Of a DNA stretch of 64,000 nucleotides, positions 17,422-27,415 are shown in pieces. The notes under the pieces were generated by a model that had not been told where the DNA came from, ran no database searches, and was given only the letters and a program-made list of their open reading frames with translations. The DNA comes from Paracoccus denitrificans (lineage in GTDB: Bacteria > Pseudomonadota > Alphaproteobacteria > Rhodobacterales > Rhodobacteraceae), in assembly GCF_900100045.1 (NCBI RefSeq), contig NZ_FNEA01000010.1, positions 62,001 through 126,000 on the forward strand, written 5' to 3'. The position numbers and the translations under genes are program-made. The first letter of the stretch is position 1. Each line of letters begins with the position of its first letter.

Positions 17422-18531
17422 CTACTTCGCCTCGTCCTCGCCGAACAGCCCCTTCAACCCGCGGGCGATCAGGTTGCCGACCTTGGGCCGGGGCTGATGG
17501 ATGAAGGGCAGGGGCCGGCAGACCTCCATCGCCGCGATGCCGACCCGGGCGGTCAGCGCGCCGTTCACAACACCCTCGCCGAAGCGCTTCGAGACCTTGG
17601 CCAGCAGCCCGCCCCCGGCGACGGTGTGGATCAGGTCGTCCCCGGCCGCGACCGCGCCGGTGGCGATCAGATGCGTCATCACCGTGCGCGCCAGCCGCCA
17701 GCCGCCCACGGCGCCGGCGCGGCCGCCATAGATCTCGGCCATGCGGCGGATCATCCGCAGGTTCGCCGCCAGGGCCGCGATCACATCGGCCAGCGCCAGC
17801 GGGATCAGTGCGGTGGCGGCGGCGACGGTGCGGGCGGCGGCCTCGATCTCGCGCCGGGCCTGCTGGTCCAGGGCCGCCAGCAACTCGGTCTCGGCCAGCG
17901 CGATCAGCGTCTGGGCATCATAGGCGTCGCCCTTGCGCTCGCGCAGCCGGGTCAGGCCCCATTCCAGCTCCGGCCGGGCGCGGTAAAGGCTCTCCATCCG
18001 CCCGACCACATGCTGCGCCGCCTTCAGGTCGCCCGATGCCAGCGCCGCCCCGGCATCGCGGTTGATGCCGTCGATGGCGGCAAAGCGCGACCAGGCGCGG
18101 TATTCGCGCCAGGCCATCCCCAGCGCCGCGATGCAGAACAGCACCATCAGCGCGATGCCGATCCAGCCGAGCAGCGGATAGCTGTTCAGCAGATCCGTCA
18201 GATATCGCAGCGCCGCCACCGACAAAAGGAAGGTGAACAGCGCCACGCCGGTATTGATGAAGAAGCGCGTCAGCCGCGACGGCCCGCGCCCGACCAGCCG
18301 CGCGACAAGCTGCATGGTGCGCGGTTGCGGCAGCGGCGGGGCCAGCCCGTCGTCGATCATCGGCGCATCGGCGGGCGAGGGCGCGGGTTCGCCCTCTCGC
18401 CACTCGGCCCGCGGCGCCTTGCGGTCGCGCTGGTCGGTGCGGGGCTCCGGCATGGGCTCGGAGCGCGGCGCCTGGGGTTCCGCGCCCATTTCCATCAGCA
18501 CCGGCCCGCGCCGTTTCGGAGGTTCAGCCAT
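17422..18531 (-). CDS. ycjF: YcjF-like DUF697 family inner-membrane protein
   Basis: The 369-residue product has a Pro/Arg/Glu-rich cytoplasmic N-terminus (about 75 residues), two hydrophobic segments near residues 91-135 (FFINTGVALFTFLLSVAALRYL and GWIGIALMVLFCIAALGMAW), and a C-terminal DUF697-like domain. Order and length match the TIGR01620/YcjF family, which accompanies YcjX and belongs to the envelope-stress (Psp) regulon in enterobacteria. It follows ycjX with a 9-base gap. Confidence 0.9.
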   Translation of the reverse strand: MAEPPKRRGPVLMEMGAEPQAPRSEPMPEPRTDQRDRKAPRAEWREGEPAPSPADAPMIDDGLAPPLPQPRTMQLVARLVGRGPSRLTRFFINTGVALFTFLLSVAALRYLTDLLNSYPLLGWIGIALMVLFCIAALGMAWREYRAWSRFAAIDGINRDAGAALASGDLKAAQHVVGRMESLYRARPELEWGLTRLRERKGDAYDAQTLIALAETELLAALDQQARREIEAAARTVAAATALIPLALADVIAALAANLRMIRRMAEIYGGRAGAVGGWRLARTVMTHLIATGAVAAGDDLIHTVAGGGLLAKVSKRFGEGVVNGALTARVGIAAMEVCRPLPFIHQPRPKVGNLIARGLKGLFGEDEAK

Positions 18532-18540
18532 GGCGCTCTC

Positions 18541-19908
18541 CTATAGCCTGTCGCCGATCAGGAACTCGGCCGCTCGGTCCAGGCGGATATGCGGCGGCCC
18601 GTCGCCCGGCCGCAGCGTGCCGGGCGCCGGGGCGAAATCCATGATCGCATAATCGCCATCCAGCCAGCGCGTCGCGCCCTGGCTTGCCGGGACCAGCAGC
18701 TCGGCCGGATTGGCCGGCAGCTCGCCCGGATAGAAGGCCGCCTGCCGCCCGTCCATCAGCGTGCCGCGCACGGCGGGCAGTTCCTCGCCATCCTGCCGGA
18801 TCATCTCTTCGGTGGTGGTGCGCAGCGAGGCGATGGACATGGCCTCGGTCCGCGCGCCCGAGAAGTCGGCGCGGTCGCGGGCCTCGCGCAGCATGGCGGC
18901 GGTGATCGCGGTCAGGCGCGGATGCTGGATGTGGTGCAGATGGTCGGCCTTGGTCGCGGCGAACAGGATGCGCCCCACCCGGCGCGAACCCAGCAACTGC
19001 GCAAGCCAGCCGGCCCGGCCGGGGCGAAAGGCGGTCAGGATGTCGGCCATGGCGCGGCGCATGTCCTCGACCGCCGGCGGGCCGGCATGGATCGCGCCCA
19101 GCACGTCCATCAGCACCACCTGCCGGTCGATGCGGGCGAAATGGTCGCGAAAGAACGGCTTCACCACCCGCGCCTTGTAGGCTCCGAAGCGGCGCGCGAA
19201 TTCGCGCCCCAAGGGCGTCGCCCGCATCTCGTGCGGCAGCGGCGTGAAGGTCAGCGCCGGCGAGCCGTCGAGTTCGCCCGGCATCAGGAAGCGGCCGGGG
19301 GTGCAGTCCGACCAGCCCGCCTCGCGCGCCATATGCAGGTGCCGGGTATAGGCCTCGGCCAGCGCCTGCGCGGCGGTTTCGTCAAAGCGCGCGGGATCGG
19401 TCGCGGCCAGCGCGATGCGGAAATCCTCGGCGCCGGGGCGGCCGGCCATGCGGTCCAGCACCTCTTGCGACCATTGGTCGAAATCCTTGTCCATCAGCCG
19501 CAGGTCCAGGAGCCATTCGCCCGGATAGTCCACGATGTCCAGGTGCAGCACCTGCTGGCCGCGCCAGCCGGCGATCAGCCCGCGCGGCTGGATGCGCAGC
19601 GACAGGCGCAGCTGGCTGACATGGCGCGTGCCCTCGGGCCAATGCGGGTCGGGGCCGGTCATCGCCGCCAGATGCCGTTCGTAGTCGAAGCGCGGCACGG
19701 TGTCGTCGGGCTGCGGCTGCAACCACGCCGCCTTCAGCGAGCCGTCAGCGGCGGCCCGCAGCGCCGCCATGCGCCCGCGATCCAGCAGATTCGCCACCAG
19801 CGAGGTGATGAACACGGTCTTGCCGGCCCGCGACAGCCCCGTCACCCCAAGCCGGATCACCGGGTCGGACATTCCCAGGCCCTGCATCAGATCGTCGGCG
19901 ATACCCAT
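18541..19908 (-). CDS. ycjX: YcjX-like P-loop GTPase
   Basis: The 455-residue product has a Walker A loop GLSRAGKTVFITS (residues 23-35) and family blocks such as LDIVDYPGEWLLDL (the DxxG-like G3 region) and FAATKADHLHH (an NKxD-like G4 motif, here TKAD). This is the YcjX stress protein family, usually paired with YcjF, and envelope-stress linked in gamma-proteobacteria. It is first gene of the ycjX-ycjF pair and divergent from hrpB. No pspA or pspF is present, so control here is unknown. Confidence 0.92.
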   Translation of the reverse strand: MGIADDLMQGLGMSDPVIRLGVTGLSRAGKTVFITSLVANLLDRGRMAALRAAADGSLKAAWLQPQPDDTVPRFDYERHLAAMTGPDPHWPEGTRHVSQLRLSLRIQPRGLIAGWRGQQVLHLDIVDYPGEWLLDLRLMDKDFDQWSQEVLDRMAGRPGAEDFRIALAATDPARFDETAAQALAEAYTRHLHMAREAGWSDCTPGRFLMPGELDGSPALTFTPLPHEMRATPLGREFARRFGAYKARVVKPFFRDHFARIDRQVVLMDVLGAIHAGPPAVEDMRRAMADILTAFRPGRAGWLAQLLGSRRVGRILFAATKADHLHHIQHPRLTAITAAMLREARDRADFSGARTEAMSIASLRTTTEEMIRQDGEELPAVRGTLMDGRQAAFYPGELPANPAELLVPASQGATRWLDGDYAIMDFAPAPGTLRPGDGPPHIRLDRAAEFLIGDRL

Positions 19909-20006
19909 TCCGTCCCTCGCTTTGGCCGGGTCAAGATAGGCAGGCCGGCGGCGGATGTGTAGAGGCAGCCCTTTTCGCCCCGACGACGCTTTGCCATAAG
20001 GCGGGA

Positions 20007-22415
20007 ATGCAGCTGCCCATCGACGCCGTATTGCCCGAACTGACCGCCGCGCTGGCCGCGCATGGCCGCGCCGTGCTGATGGCGCCGCCGGGGGCGGGCA
20101 AGACGACCCGCGTGCCCTTGGCGCTGCTGCCCGCGGTCCCCGGCCGCATCCTCATGCTGGAGCCGCGCCGCCTTGCCGCCCGCGCCGCGGCCGAGCGCAT
20201 GGCCGAGACGCTGGGCGAGCCCCTGGGCCGGACCGTCGGCTATCGCATCCGCGGCGAGGCGGTGGCGGGCACCCGCATCGAGGTGGTGACCGAGGGCATC
20301 CTGACCCGCATGATCCAGTCCGACCCCGAGCTTTCGGGCATCGGCTGCGTGATCTTCGACGAATTCCACGAGCGCAGCCTGAATGCCGACCTGGGCCTGG
20401 CCCTGACATGGGAAGCGCGCTCGGCGCTGCGCCCCGACCTGGCGCTGCTGGTGATGTCGGCGACGCTGGATGCCGAGCCGGTCGCGGCGCTGATGGACGG
20501 CGCCCCGGTGATCCGCTCGGAAGGCCGCGCCTTTCCGGTCGAGACGCGCTGGCTGGACCGGCCCCTGCCCGCGGGCGCCCGGCTGGTCCCCGAGGCGGCG
20601 CGGCTGATCGCCGATGCCGAGGCGGCGACGCGCGGGACGGGCGGCACCATCCTGGCCTTCCTGCCGGGCGAGGGCGAGATCCGCCGCGTCCTGGCCATGC
20701 TGGACCTGGATGCCGAGGTGCTGCCGCTTTACGGCGCCATGGATTTCAAGGCGCAGCGCGCGGCCCTGCAACCCCCGGGCGGGCGACGGCGGATCGTGCT
20801 TGCGACCTCGATCGCCGAGACCTCGCTGACCATTCCCGAGGTGCGGGTGGTGGTCGATGCCGGCCGTGCGCGGCGGGCGCGCTTCGATCCCGGCTCGGGC
20901 ATGTCGCGGCTGGTGACCGAACGCGTCAGCCGCGCCGAGGCCGAGCAGCGCCGGGGCCGCGCGGGCCGCGTCGCGCCGGGCATCTGCTATCGCATGTGGG
21001 CGCGGGCCGAAGAAGGCGCGCTGCCGGCCTTCGCCCCGCCCGAGATCGCGGTGGCCGACCTTGCCGGGCTGGCGCTGGAACTGGCGATCTGGGGTTCGGA
21101 CGGGCGCGACCTTGCCTTCCTGACCCCGCCGCCCGAGGCCGCGCTGGCCGAGGCGCGGGCGCTTTTGCGCGACCTGGGCGCGCTGGATGCGGAGAACCGC
21201 ATCACCCCGCATGGCCGGCGGCTGGCGCCGCTGCCGCTGCATCCGCGGCTGGCGCATATGCTGGTCACGGCGGGGCGCGACGCCGCCGATCTGGCGGCGC
21301 TGATGGCCGAGCGCGACCCGCTGACCGGCGCCCCCGCCGACCTGGCCCTACGGCTGGCGGCGATCCGCGACCTGCGGGCCTATCAGGACCGCTACCCCTG
21401 GCCGGTCAATCCCGGCGTCCTGCACCGCATCCGCGACGAGGCAAAACGCCTGCGCCGCATGGCGGACGAGGGCGTCGGCCTGTCGCCTGGCGCCATGGCG
21501 GCGCTGGCCTATCCCGACCGCATCGGGCTGCGCCGCAAGGGCGACCAGCCGCGCCACGTTCTGTCGGGTGGCAAGGGCGCGGTGCTGCCCGAAGGCGACG
21601 CCTTGGCCGCGCAGCGGCTGATCGTCGCGACCGATCTTGACGGCGATGCGCGAGAGGCCCGCATCCGCATGGCGGTGGCCGTCGATGAGGACGAGATCCG
21701 CGCCCTGTTCCCCGACCGTATCGAGACCGTCGAGGTGGTGGAATGGTCCCGCCGCGACAACCGCATCCTTGCCCGCCGGCAGGAACGCCTTGGCGCGCTG
21801 GCGCTGGCCGACCGGGCGCTGAACGATCCCGACCCGCGGGCGCTAGCCCGCGCCGCCTTCGAAGGGCTGCGGGCCAACGGGCTGACCTGGACCCCCGGCG
21901 CCGCGCGGTTGCGGGCGCGGATGGCGCTGATCCCGGAATTGGGTCCGGTCGATGACGCGAGCCTGCTTGCCGACGCGAACTGGCTGCTGCCTTACCTGGG
22001 CAAGGTGCGGACCTTGGCCGACCTGCGTGCGCTGGATCTGACCGAGGCGCTGAAGGCGCGCATCGGCTGGGACGGCCAGCGCCGGCTGGACCAGGCGACG
22101 CCAGCGCATTTCGTCACGCCCCTGGGCCGCAAGGTGCCTATCGACTACGACCACGAGACGCCTTCGGTCGAACTGAAGCTGCAAGAGCTTTTCGGCCTGG
22201 CGCGGCATCCGGTTGTCGGCGGCCGGCCGCTGCGCATCACCATGCTGTCGCCCGGCGGCAAGCCCATCGCGGTGACGACCGACCTGCCGGGCTTCTGGGC
22301 GGGCGGCTATGGCGAGGTCCGCAAGGACATGCGCGGCCGCTATCCGCGCCATCCCTGGCCGGAAAACCCGCTGGAGGCCGACCCGACCACAAGGGCCAAG
22401 CCGCGCGGAACCTGA
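20007..22415 (+). CDS. hrpB: ATP-dependent helicase HrpB
   Basis: DExH-box superfamily 2 helicase of 802 residues. Visible motifs are I (APPGAGKTTR), II (IFDEFHERS), III (VMSATLD), V (ATSIAETSLTIPEV) and VI (EAEQRRGRAGRVAPG). The C-terminal HrpB-specific region follows, ending RYPRHPWPENPLEADPT. HrpB proteins are non-essential helicases, presumed to act on RNA. The start at MQLPIDAVLPEL is the usual family start. The gene is divergent from ycjX across about 100 bases. Confidence 0.95.
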   Translation: MQLPIDAVLPELTAALAAHGRAVLMAPPGAGKTTRVPLALLPAVPGRILMLEPRRLAARAAAERMAETLGEPLGRTVGYRIRGEAVAGTRIEVVTEGILTRMIQSDPELSGIGCVIFDEFHERSLNADLGLALTWEARSALRPDLALLVMSATLDAEPVAALMDGAPVIRSEGRAFPVETRWLDRPLPAGARLVPEAARLIADAEAATRGTGGTILAFLPGEGEIRRVLAMLDLDAEVLPLYGAMDFKAQRAALQPPGGRRRIVLATSIAETSLTIPEVRVVVDAGRARRARFDPGSGMSRLVTERVSRAEAEQRRGRAGRVAPGICYRMWARAEEGALPAFAPPEIAVADLAGLALELAIWGSDGRDLAFLTPPPEAALAEARALLRDLGALDAENRITPHGRRLAPLPLHPRLAHMLVTAGRDAADLAALMAERDPLTGAPADLALRLAAIRDLRAYQDRYPWPVNPGVLHRIRDEAKRLRRMADEGVGLSPGAMAALAYPDRIGLRRKGDQPRHVLSGGKGAVLPEGDALAAQRLIVATDLDGDAREARIRMAVAVDEDEIRALFPDRIETVEVVEWSRRDNRILARRQERLGALALADRALNDPDPRALARAAFEGLRANGLTWTPGAARLRARMALIPELGPVDDASLLADANWLLPYLGKVRTLADLRALDLTEALKARIGWDGQRRLDQATPAHFVTPLGRKVPIDYDHETPSVELKLQELFGLARHPVVGGRPLRITMLSPGGKPIAVTTDLPGFWAGGYGEVRKDMRGRYPRHPWPENPLEADPTTRAKPRGT

Positions 22416-22439
22416 CCCTTTCACCGTTTCCAAATACTC
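22416..22439. repeat. Dispersed 3'-end motif, copy after hrpB
   Basis: A diverged copy: CCCTTTCACCGTTTCC then AAATACTC, starting at the base after the hrpB stop and lying between convergent hrpB and the DUF308 gene. It shares the invariant AAATACTCATGCG end with the copy at 17378. Confidence 0.6.
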
Positions 22440-22454
22440 ATGCGGCCGCACGGC

Positions 22455-23003
22455 CTAGGCGGTCCGCAAGCCTTTCAGCCGGAAGGCCAGCACGATCATC
22501 ACCACGCCGATCAGCAGGGCGAACAGCCCGATGAGCCAGGCGATGCTGAGCAGACCGGCCGCCGGCACCAGAGCCAGCAGCACGCCCCAGGCCACCAGCA
22601 ACAGCCCGCTGAGCCCAAGCGCCCATTCGCCCTCGATCTCGTGCCGCAGCCGGATCGCGGCGATGATGCGAAAGACGCCCGCGACCACGCCCCAGGCGGC
22701 CATCCAGATGATGAAGGCCAGCGCCGTCGCCTCGGGCCAGAACAGCGCCATCAGGCCGATGAGGATCGACAGCGCGCCATCCAAAGCCCAGGCCCACCAG
22801 CGGTCGTCCGAGGATTTGCGCCGGAAGGCCACGACGGTCGACATTACCCCGTCGAAGATCGCATAGACGCCAAAGACCAGCAGCAGGGCATAGACGGTCA
22901 GCCCCGGCCAGATCAGCGCCATCAGGCCGAACAGGATCGCCGCGATGCCGCGGAGCAGCGGCACCCACCAATGATCGGCCATCACACGGATCAGGTTTTC
23001 CAT
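22455..23003 (-). CDS. HdeD-like DUF308 membrane protein
   Basis: The 182-residue product has six predicted membrane helices in three pairs, with family blocks HWWVPLLRGIAAILFGLMAL and DGALSILIGLMALFWPEATA typical of HdeD/DUF308. HdeD contributes to acid resistance in E. coli; the function elsewhere is not established. The ATG at 23003 has AAAGGGAA upstream and gives the common MENL start. Confidence 0.9.
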   Translation of the reverse strand: MENLIRVMADHWWVPLLRGIAAILFGLMALIWPGLTVYALLLVFGVYAIFDGVMSTVVAFRRKSSDDRWWAWALDGALSILIGLMALFWPEATALAFIIWMAAWGVVAGVFRIIAAIRLRHEIEGEWALGLSGLLLVAWGVLLALVPAAGLLSIAWLIGLFALLIGVVMIVLAFRLKGLRTA

Positions 23004-23156
23004 GATAGTCGTTTCCCTTTTCAGGCCCATTTCAGGATCGCCGGATCGAAAAGCCTTCGGATCCGGTCTGGCAGGGAAAGGTTAACATGGGGTTGAGCGG
23101 AACGGCCTGCGCGCCTGCCCTCGACCGAAACTTGTGGCGAATTTGCTACAATGCCG

Positions 23157-24050
23157 TCAATCGAGCCGATCGGGCAGGGCCATGCCGCGCAGGATCTCGG
23201 CCGCCGGCATCGGGCGCTTGCCCTCGCGCTGGGCCTCCAGCACCTCGACGGCACCCTCGCCGCAGGCGATGGTAAAGCCCGACAGCACCCGGCCCGGCGC
23301 ACCCGAACCGGCGGCGAGGCGCGAGCGCAGCAGTTTCACCCGCTCGCCCCCGATCAGGCACCAGGCGCCGGGAAAGGGCGAGAGGCCGCGGATCTGCCGG
23401 TCCACCTGCGCCGCCGGTCGGCCCCAGTCGATCCGCGCCTCGGCCTTGTCGATCTTTTGCGCATAGGTCACGCCCTCGGCCGGTTGCGGTTCGGCGGGCA
23501 GGGGCAGGCGGTGCAACGTCTCGACGATCAGCGCCGCGCCCATCTCGGCCAGCCGGTCGTGCAGGTCGGCGGTGGTGTCCTCGGCGCCGATGGTGGTGCG
23601 CGCCTCGGCCAGGACCGGGCCGGTATCCAGCCCCGCCTCCATCTGCATGATGGCGACGCCGGTTTCCGCATCGCCGGCCATGATCGCCCGATGGATCGGC
23701 GCCGCGCCGCGCCAGCGCGGCAAAAGCGAGGCGTGGATGTTCAGGCAGCCCAGCCACGGCGCCTCCAGCACCGGCTGCGGCAGGATCAGGCCGTAAGCCA
23801 CCACCACTGCCACATCGGCTTGCAGCGCGGCGAAATCCCCTTGGTCCTGCGGCGATTTCAGCCGCTCGGGCGTGCGGACGGGCAGGCCCAGTTCCTCGGC
23901 GGCGCGATGGACGGGCGAGGGGCGGGGCTTCTGCCCGCGCCCTGCCGCGCGCGGCGGCTGGGAATAGACCGCGACGACCTGATGGCGCGCGGCGATGGCC
24001 CGCAGCGCGGGAACCGAGAAATCGGGTGTGCCCATGAAGATGACGCGCAT
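23157..24050 (-). CDS. fmt: Methionyl-tRNA formyltransferase
   Basis: Formylates initiator Met-tRNA using 10-formyl-tetrahydrofolate. The 297-residue product has the N-terminal [19 protein letters not shown] and the catalytic region [22 protein letters not shown] (SLLPxxRGxAP), and the C-terminal OB-fold domain. In this group fmt commonly travels with def; here two hydrolase genes separate it from the three deformylase-family genes, all on the same strand, so the whole run could be one transcript. The ATG at 24050 is the family start. Confidence 0.96.
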   Translation of the reverse strand: MRVIFMGTPDFSVPALRAIAARHQVVAVYSQPPRAAGRGQKPRPSPVHRAAEELGLPVRTPERLKSPQDQGDFAALQADVAVVVAYGLILPQPVLEAPWLGCLNIHASLLPRWRGAAPIHRAIMAGDAETGVAIMQMEAGLDTGPVLAEARTTIGAEDTTADLHDRLAEMGAALIVETLHRLPLPAEPQPAEGVTYAQKIDKAEARIDWGRPAAQVDRQIRGLSPFPGAWCLIGGERVKLLRSRLAAGSGAPGRVLSGFTIACGEGAVEVLEAQREGKRPMPAAEILRGMALPDRLD

Positions 24051-24076
24051 CGCTGCCCTCCGTTGTCCTTGCGGCC

Positions 24077-24955
24077 TCATATCCCGGCCGCGGGCGCGGC
24101 AAAACCCTGCATGAAGGCGCGGATGTCGCGGGTGGCCCGCGCCCGCGCCTTTGCGTCGAATTCCAGCGGCGAGAGCGACGAGCGCTCGCGCTGGTCGAAG
24201 CCGTGGTTGATGCCGGGATAGGTGGTGACGGTCAGGCGGGCGCCCTGCGCAATCAGATCCTCGCCCATCTGGCGGCAATCGGCGGAATCGGTGATCGAAT
24301 CCAGCTCGGCCAGCAGCATCAGCCCCTGCACATGGCCGGGCCACGGTCCCTTGGCCGCGCCGTTCAAGAGGCCGCAATAGGGATAGAGCAGCACGACCGG
24401 ACCAAGCGGCGCGGCCAGGCTGTCGGGCGGGGCGGGCCATGCGGTCAGGCCCGGCGGCGGCTCGTCCTCGCCGAGTTGGCGCAGAAGTTCCATCACCGTC
24501 CAGCCGCCATGCGAGGCGCCGAGCAGAGCCACGTCCGAGGCGTCGATGCCCGGCATCCCGCGCAGCGCGGCCAGCGCCACGGCCAGGTCGCCGGCACGCT
24601 CGGCCCCCGGCAGCACCTGGCCGGCGCAGAGCGCGCGCCAGGCCTGCGCCTTGTCCAGCAGCCGGGGCGCATGGCTGTCGAGGATCAGCGCCGCCCGGCC
24701 CATGGCCACGAATTGCCGGGCCCAATAGTCCATGTTGTCATGCACCCCGTCGCAGCCCGACAGCAGCACCGCGGCGGGGTGCGGGCCGGGGCCGTCGGGC
24801 CGCAGGAGGCGCCAATGCGGCTCCAGCCGGGCCAGCCGTTCGGCCGGGGTGTCGGTCGCGGGCTGCCAGCCGGCGTAGTTGCGCGCCGTGTTCAGCCCCA
24901 GCGCCAGGGCCACCAGCCCCAGCATCGCCAGCAAAAGGATCAGCCGTTTGCGCAT
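24077..24955 (-). CDS. Dienelactone hydrolase-like alpha/beta hydrolase, membrane-anchored or exported
   Basis: The 292-residue product begins with a positive-charge/hydrophobic segment ([21 protein letters not shown]) that should act as a signal or anchor. It has the nucleophile elbow GASHGG and the histidine in GINHGFD, as in the dienelactone hydrolase fold. The substrate is not predictable; family members hydrolyse lactones or esters. Its first 16 bases overlap the 3' end of the upstream alpha/beta hydrolase gene, implying coupled translation. Confidence 0.85.
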   Translation of the reverse strand: MRKRLILLLAMLGLVALALGLNTARNYAGWQPATDTPAERLARLEPHWRLLRPDGPGPHPAAVLLSGCDGVHDNMDYWARQFVAMGRAALILDSHAPRLLDKAQAWRALCAGQVLPGAERAGDLAVALAALRGMPGIDASDVALLGASHGGWTVMELLRQLGEDEPPPGLTAWPAPPDSLAAPLGPVVLLYPYCGLLNGAAKGPWPGHVQGLMLLAELDSITDSADCRQMGEDLIAQGARLTVTTYPGINHGFDQRERSSLSPLEFDAKARARATRDIRAFMQGFAAPAAGI

Positions 24956-26577
24956 CCGAGCTTTCCGTCCTGGCCGCAGATCGCCTTGAGCCGTTCGGTG
25001 TCGGCCGCCGTCCAGCCTTCGGGCGCGGTGACCGCGACCCAGCCGTCGATATAGTCGCGGGCGTGATAGGTGTGGCCGAAGCCCGGCGGAGCCGAGGTCG
25101 AGACCAGCATGTCCACCGCCAGTTGCAGCTGCGTCACCACCGGGGTGAAGCGCAGCCGGGGCGAGACATCGGGCGCCGGCGCCTCGCGCATCCATTCCGG
25201 TGCCCGCCACAGCGAGGCCGGGTCGTAGAACACGATGGGATCGCTGCCATATTGCAGGAACAGGATGCGCAGCCGCCCCCATTCCCGGCCCGAGCGGTCG
25301 GGCGGCGCGTATTGGCTGGCATAGCGGATCACCTCGTCCTCATCCAGCTCGGGCAGGACGAAGCGGCTGCCGGGCTGGCGCGCGTCATTGGCCTGCCGCC
25401 ACAGCGTCGAGGGGAAGGGCGGTCCGACCCAGAAGGCGCCGGCGACCGGCTCGTTCATCATCTGGAACGGGTTGAAGGCATACATCGACGACCAGGCGCC
25501 CAGCGATATGCCGTGCAGATAAAGCCGGGGCCGCCGATCCGGGGGCAGGTGGCGCCAATGGTCATAGACCGCGCGCATCAGCGCCGTGGTCTGGTCCAGG
25601 CCGGCTTCGGTCTCGAAGATCAGGGCCAGCGGGCTTTGCAGATAGGAATATTGCACCGCGACCGTCGCCACGTCGCCGCCATGCATGTATTCCAGCGCAT
25701 CGTAGCTGGCCGGGTCCATCCAGCCGGTGCCGGTCGGGCTTGCCAGCACCAGCACCTTGCGGTCGAAGGCGCCCACACGCAGCATCTCGTCCAGCGCCAC
25801 CTTGGCGCGGGTGTCGGGATCCTTGTCCTGCGCCAGGCCGACATAGATGCGCAGCGGCTCCCTGGCGGGTCGGCCGGTGAAGCCCGAGATGGCGCGGGCG
25901 CGCGGCCCGCCCAGCACGAAGTCGCGCCCCGGCTTGCCCATCAGCTCCCAGTCGATGCCCGACGCGACCGAGCCCGATTGCCACGGCTCGCCGGGCGGGG
26001 CGACATTCGGGTCGGTCAGGTGCTGGGCCGCGGCATAGGAGCTGTCGGCGATGCGCATCGCCCAGTTCACCACCCCGTCGCGGGTCAGCGTGATCACGAT
26101 CAGCGCCGCCAGAAGCAGGCCCAGCACATTGGCGCTGCGCACCGGGATATAGCGCGCCAGCCGCAGCCGCAGCAGGTCGAACAGCGCCTGGATCGCCTTG
26201 CCGATCACGAACAGCACCAGGAACACCGCCAGCGCCAGGGCCAGCATCTTGGCGGTGTTGTTGACCTCCAGGTCCGGCATGCCCATGCGGGCGCGGATGC
26301 TGTTCTGCCAGGTGCCCGACAGGATCACCCCGCGACCCAGCAGCACCAGCACAGGAACGGCCAGAACGGCATGGGCGATGCGCGCGGGCCGGCCCTTCAT
26401 CACCGGCAGCTCCAGCGCGCGCCACAGCGCCAGCAGGAACTGGGTCATCACATAGCCCGCCGCCATCGAGACCCCGGCCAGCACGCCCTGCATCAGCCAG
26501 TCGCGCGGGATCAGCGAGGGGGTGAGCGAGGCCGCAAGGAACAACAGGCCGGCAAGAAGGGGCAGCACGGAAAACAT
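24940..26577 (-). CDS. Membrane-anchored alpha/beta hydrolase (Abhydrolase_9 type)
   Basis: The 545-residue product has an N-terminal domain of four or five transmembrane helices (to about residue 175), then a large C-terminal hydrolase domain. That domain carries the elbow-like LYLHGISLGAWSSMYAF and late GFGHTYHARDY. The order fits Abhydrolase_9_N followed by Abhydrolase_9, found in many bacteria with no established substrate. It overlaps the downstream dienelactone-hydrolase-like gene by 16 bases, so the pair likely functions together at the inner membrane. Confidence 0.85.
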   Translation of the reverse strand: MFSVLPLLAGLLFLAASLTPSLIPRDWLMQGVLAGVSMAAGYVMTQFLLALWRALELPVMKGRPARIAHAVLAVPVLVLLGRGVILSGTWQNSIRARMGMPDLEVNNTAKMLALALAVFLVLFVIGKAIQALFDLLRLRLARYIPVRSANVLGLLLAALIVITLTRDGVVNWAMRIADSSYAAAQHLTDPNVAPPGEPWQSGSVASGIDWELMGKPGRDFVLGGPRARAISGFTGRPAREPLRIYVGLAQDKDPDTRAKVALDEMLRVGAFDRKVLVLASPTGTGWMDPASYDALEYMHGGDVATVAVQYSYLQSPLALIFETEAGLDQTTALMRAVYDHWRHLPPDRRPRLYLHGISLGAWSSMYAFNPFQMMNEPVAGAFWVGPPFPSTLWRQANDARQPGSRFVLPELDEDEVIRYASQYAPPDRSGREWGRLRILFLQYGSDPIVFYDPASLWRAPEWMREAPAPDVSPRLRFTPVVTQLQLAVDMLVSTSAPPGFGHTYHARDYIDGWVAVTAPEGWTAADTERLKAICGQDGKLGCANG

Positions 26578-26881
26578 CTGTGGCCTATCGTCCGAGGCTA
26601 TGCCCGCGCGAGCGGCGGGCGGGTTTCAGCGAGAACGGGGCATCGGCTGCGGGATGCGGAAGGCCATGGGCCACCCGCAAGGCCCGCTTCCACCCCGTTC
26701 GCGGCCGAGGTTAAGGGGCCGCCGCGGCAAAGAAAAGGCTTCGGATCAGGCCGATCGCCACGGTCAGCGATACGTGGAGCCCATCCGCCGCGGGCATGGG
26801 GGTATCCGCCCCCGGCATACCGACCGATCCGGCCCTTGGGCGGGCCGTTCGCGCGGTCCGCATCCCGCGAGCGAGGCCGGT
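26578..26881. other. 304-base non-coding gap with small hairpins
   Basis: No convincing gene. Two small stem-loops are visible: GGGGG/CCCCC around TATCCG (26798-26813) and GGCCC/GGGCC (26831-26846). Both lie just after the stop of the deformylase-like gene on the minus strand, so they may end or slow its transcription, but neither has a T run. Confidence 0.4.
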
Positions 26882-27382
26882 TCAGCGCCGCGCGAACTTG
26901 GCCGATTTCGCCACCAGCATCTTGCGGCGCAGGGGCGAGAGGTAATCGACATAGAGCCGGCCGTTCAGATGGTCGATCTGATGCTGCACCGAGGTCGCCC
27001 AGAGGCCGACGAAATCCCGTTCCTCGATCTCGCCATCGGCGTTCAGGAAGCGCACGGTGACGGCGCGCGGCCGCTCGATCCGGGCCGAGACGCCGGGCAG
27101 GTTCGGGCTCGCCTCCTCATGGGCGCGCAATTGCACGCTGGCATGCAGCACCTCGGGATTGGCCATGCGCACCGCCTGGCCGCGCTTTTCCGAGGCGTCC
27201 ACCACCGCCAGCCGCTGCATGATGCCGATCTGCGGAGCGGCCAGGCCGACGCCCGGCATCGCCTCCATCGTGTCGATCATGTCGTCCCAGATCATCCGCA
27301 CGGTCTCGGTGATCGCGGGGACCGGCTCGGCCGGCAGGTGCAGCCGGCGGTCGGCATAGGGCAGGAAGGGGCGGACGGTCAT
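26882..27382 (-). CDS. Peptide deformylase homolog lacking catalytic residues
   Basis: The 166-residue product keeps the deformylase fold and the first motif (GVGLAAPQIG). The second motif EGCLS reads EASPN (residues 90-94), so the metal-binding Cys is Ser92. The third motif HExxH reads HQIDH (residues 134-138), so the catalytic Glu is Gln135. Both histidines remain. Metal binding and hydrolysis are therefore unlikely by the usual mechanism. It is intact in frame and is third in a run of deformylase genes, suggesting a retained, perhaps non-enzymatic, role. Confidence 0.85.
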   Translation of the reverse strand: MTVRPFLPYADRRLHLPAEPVPAITETVRMIWDDMIDTMEAMPGVGLAAPQIGIMQRLAVVDASEKRGQAVRMANPEVLHASVQLRAHEEASPNLPGVSARIERPRAVTVRFLNADGEIEERDFVGLWATSVQHQIDHLNGRLYVDYLSPLRRKMLVAKSAKFARR

Positions 27383-27415
27383 CGGGCGGCCTTGTCAGGA
27401 ATGCCCGCCCGGCTA

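Noticed and set aside
15076..18546. A 1156-codon open frame on the plus strand, antisense to pbpC and ycjF
   Set aside because: It is a by-product of high GC content and codon bias on the coding strand: Arg/Gln/Pro/Gly/His-rich, no domain, no ribosome-binding site, and it spans several well-supported genes.
26882..27382. The third deformylase gene as a pseudogene
   Set aside because: The frame is intact, full length and retains conserved fold residues; only catalytic positions are changed.
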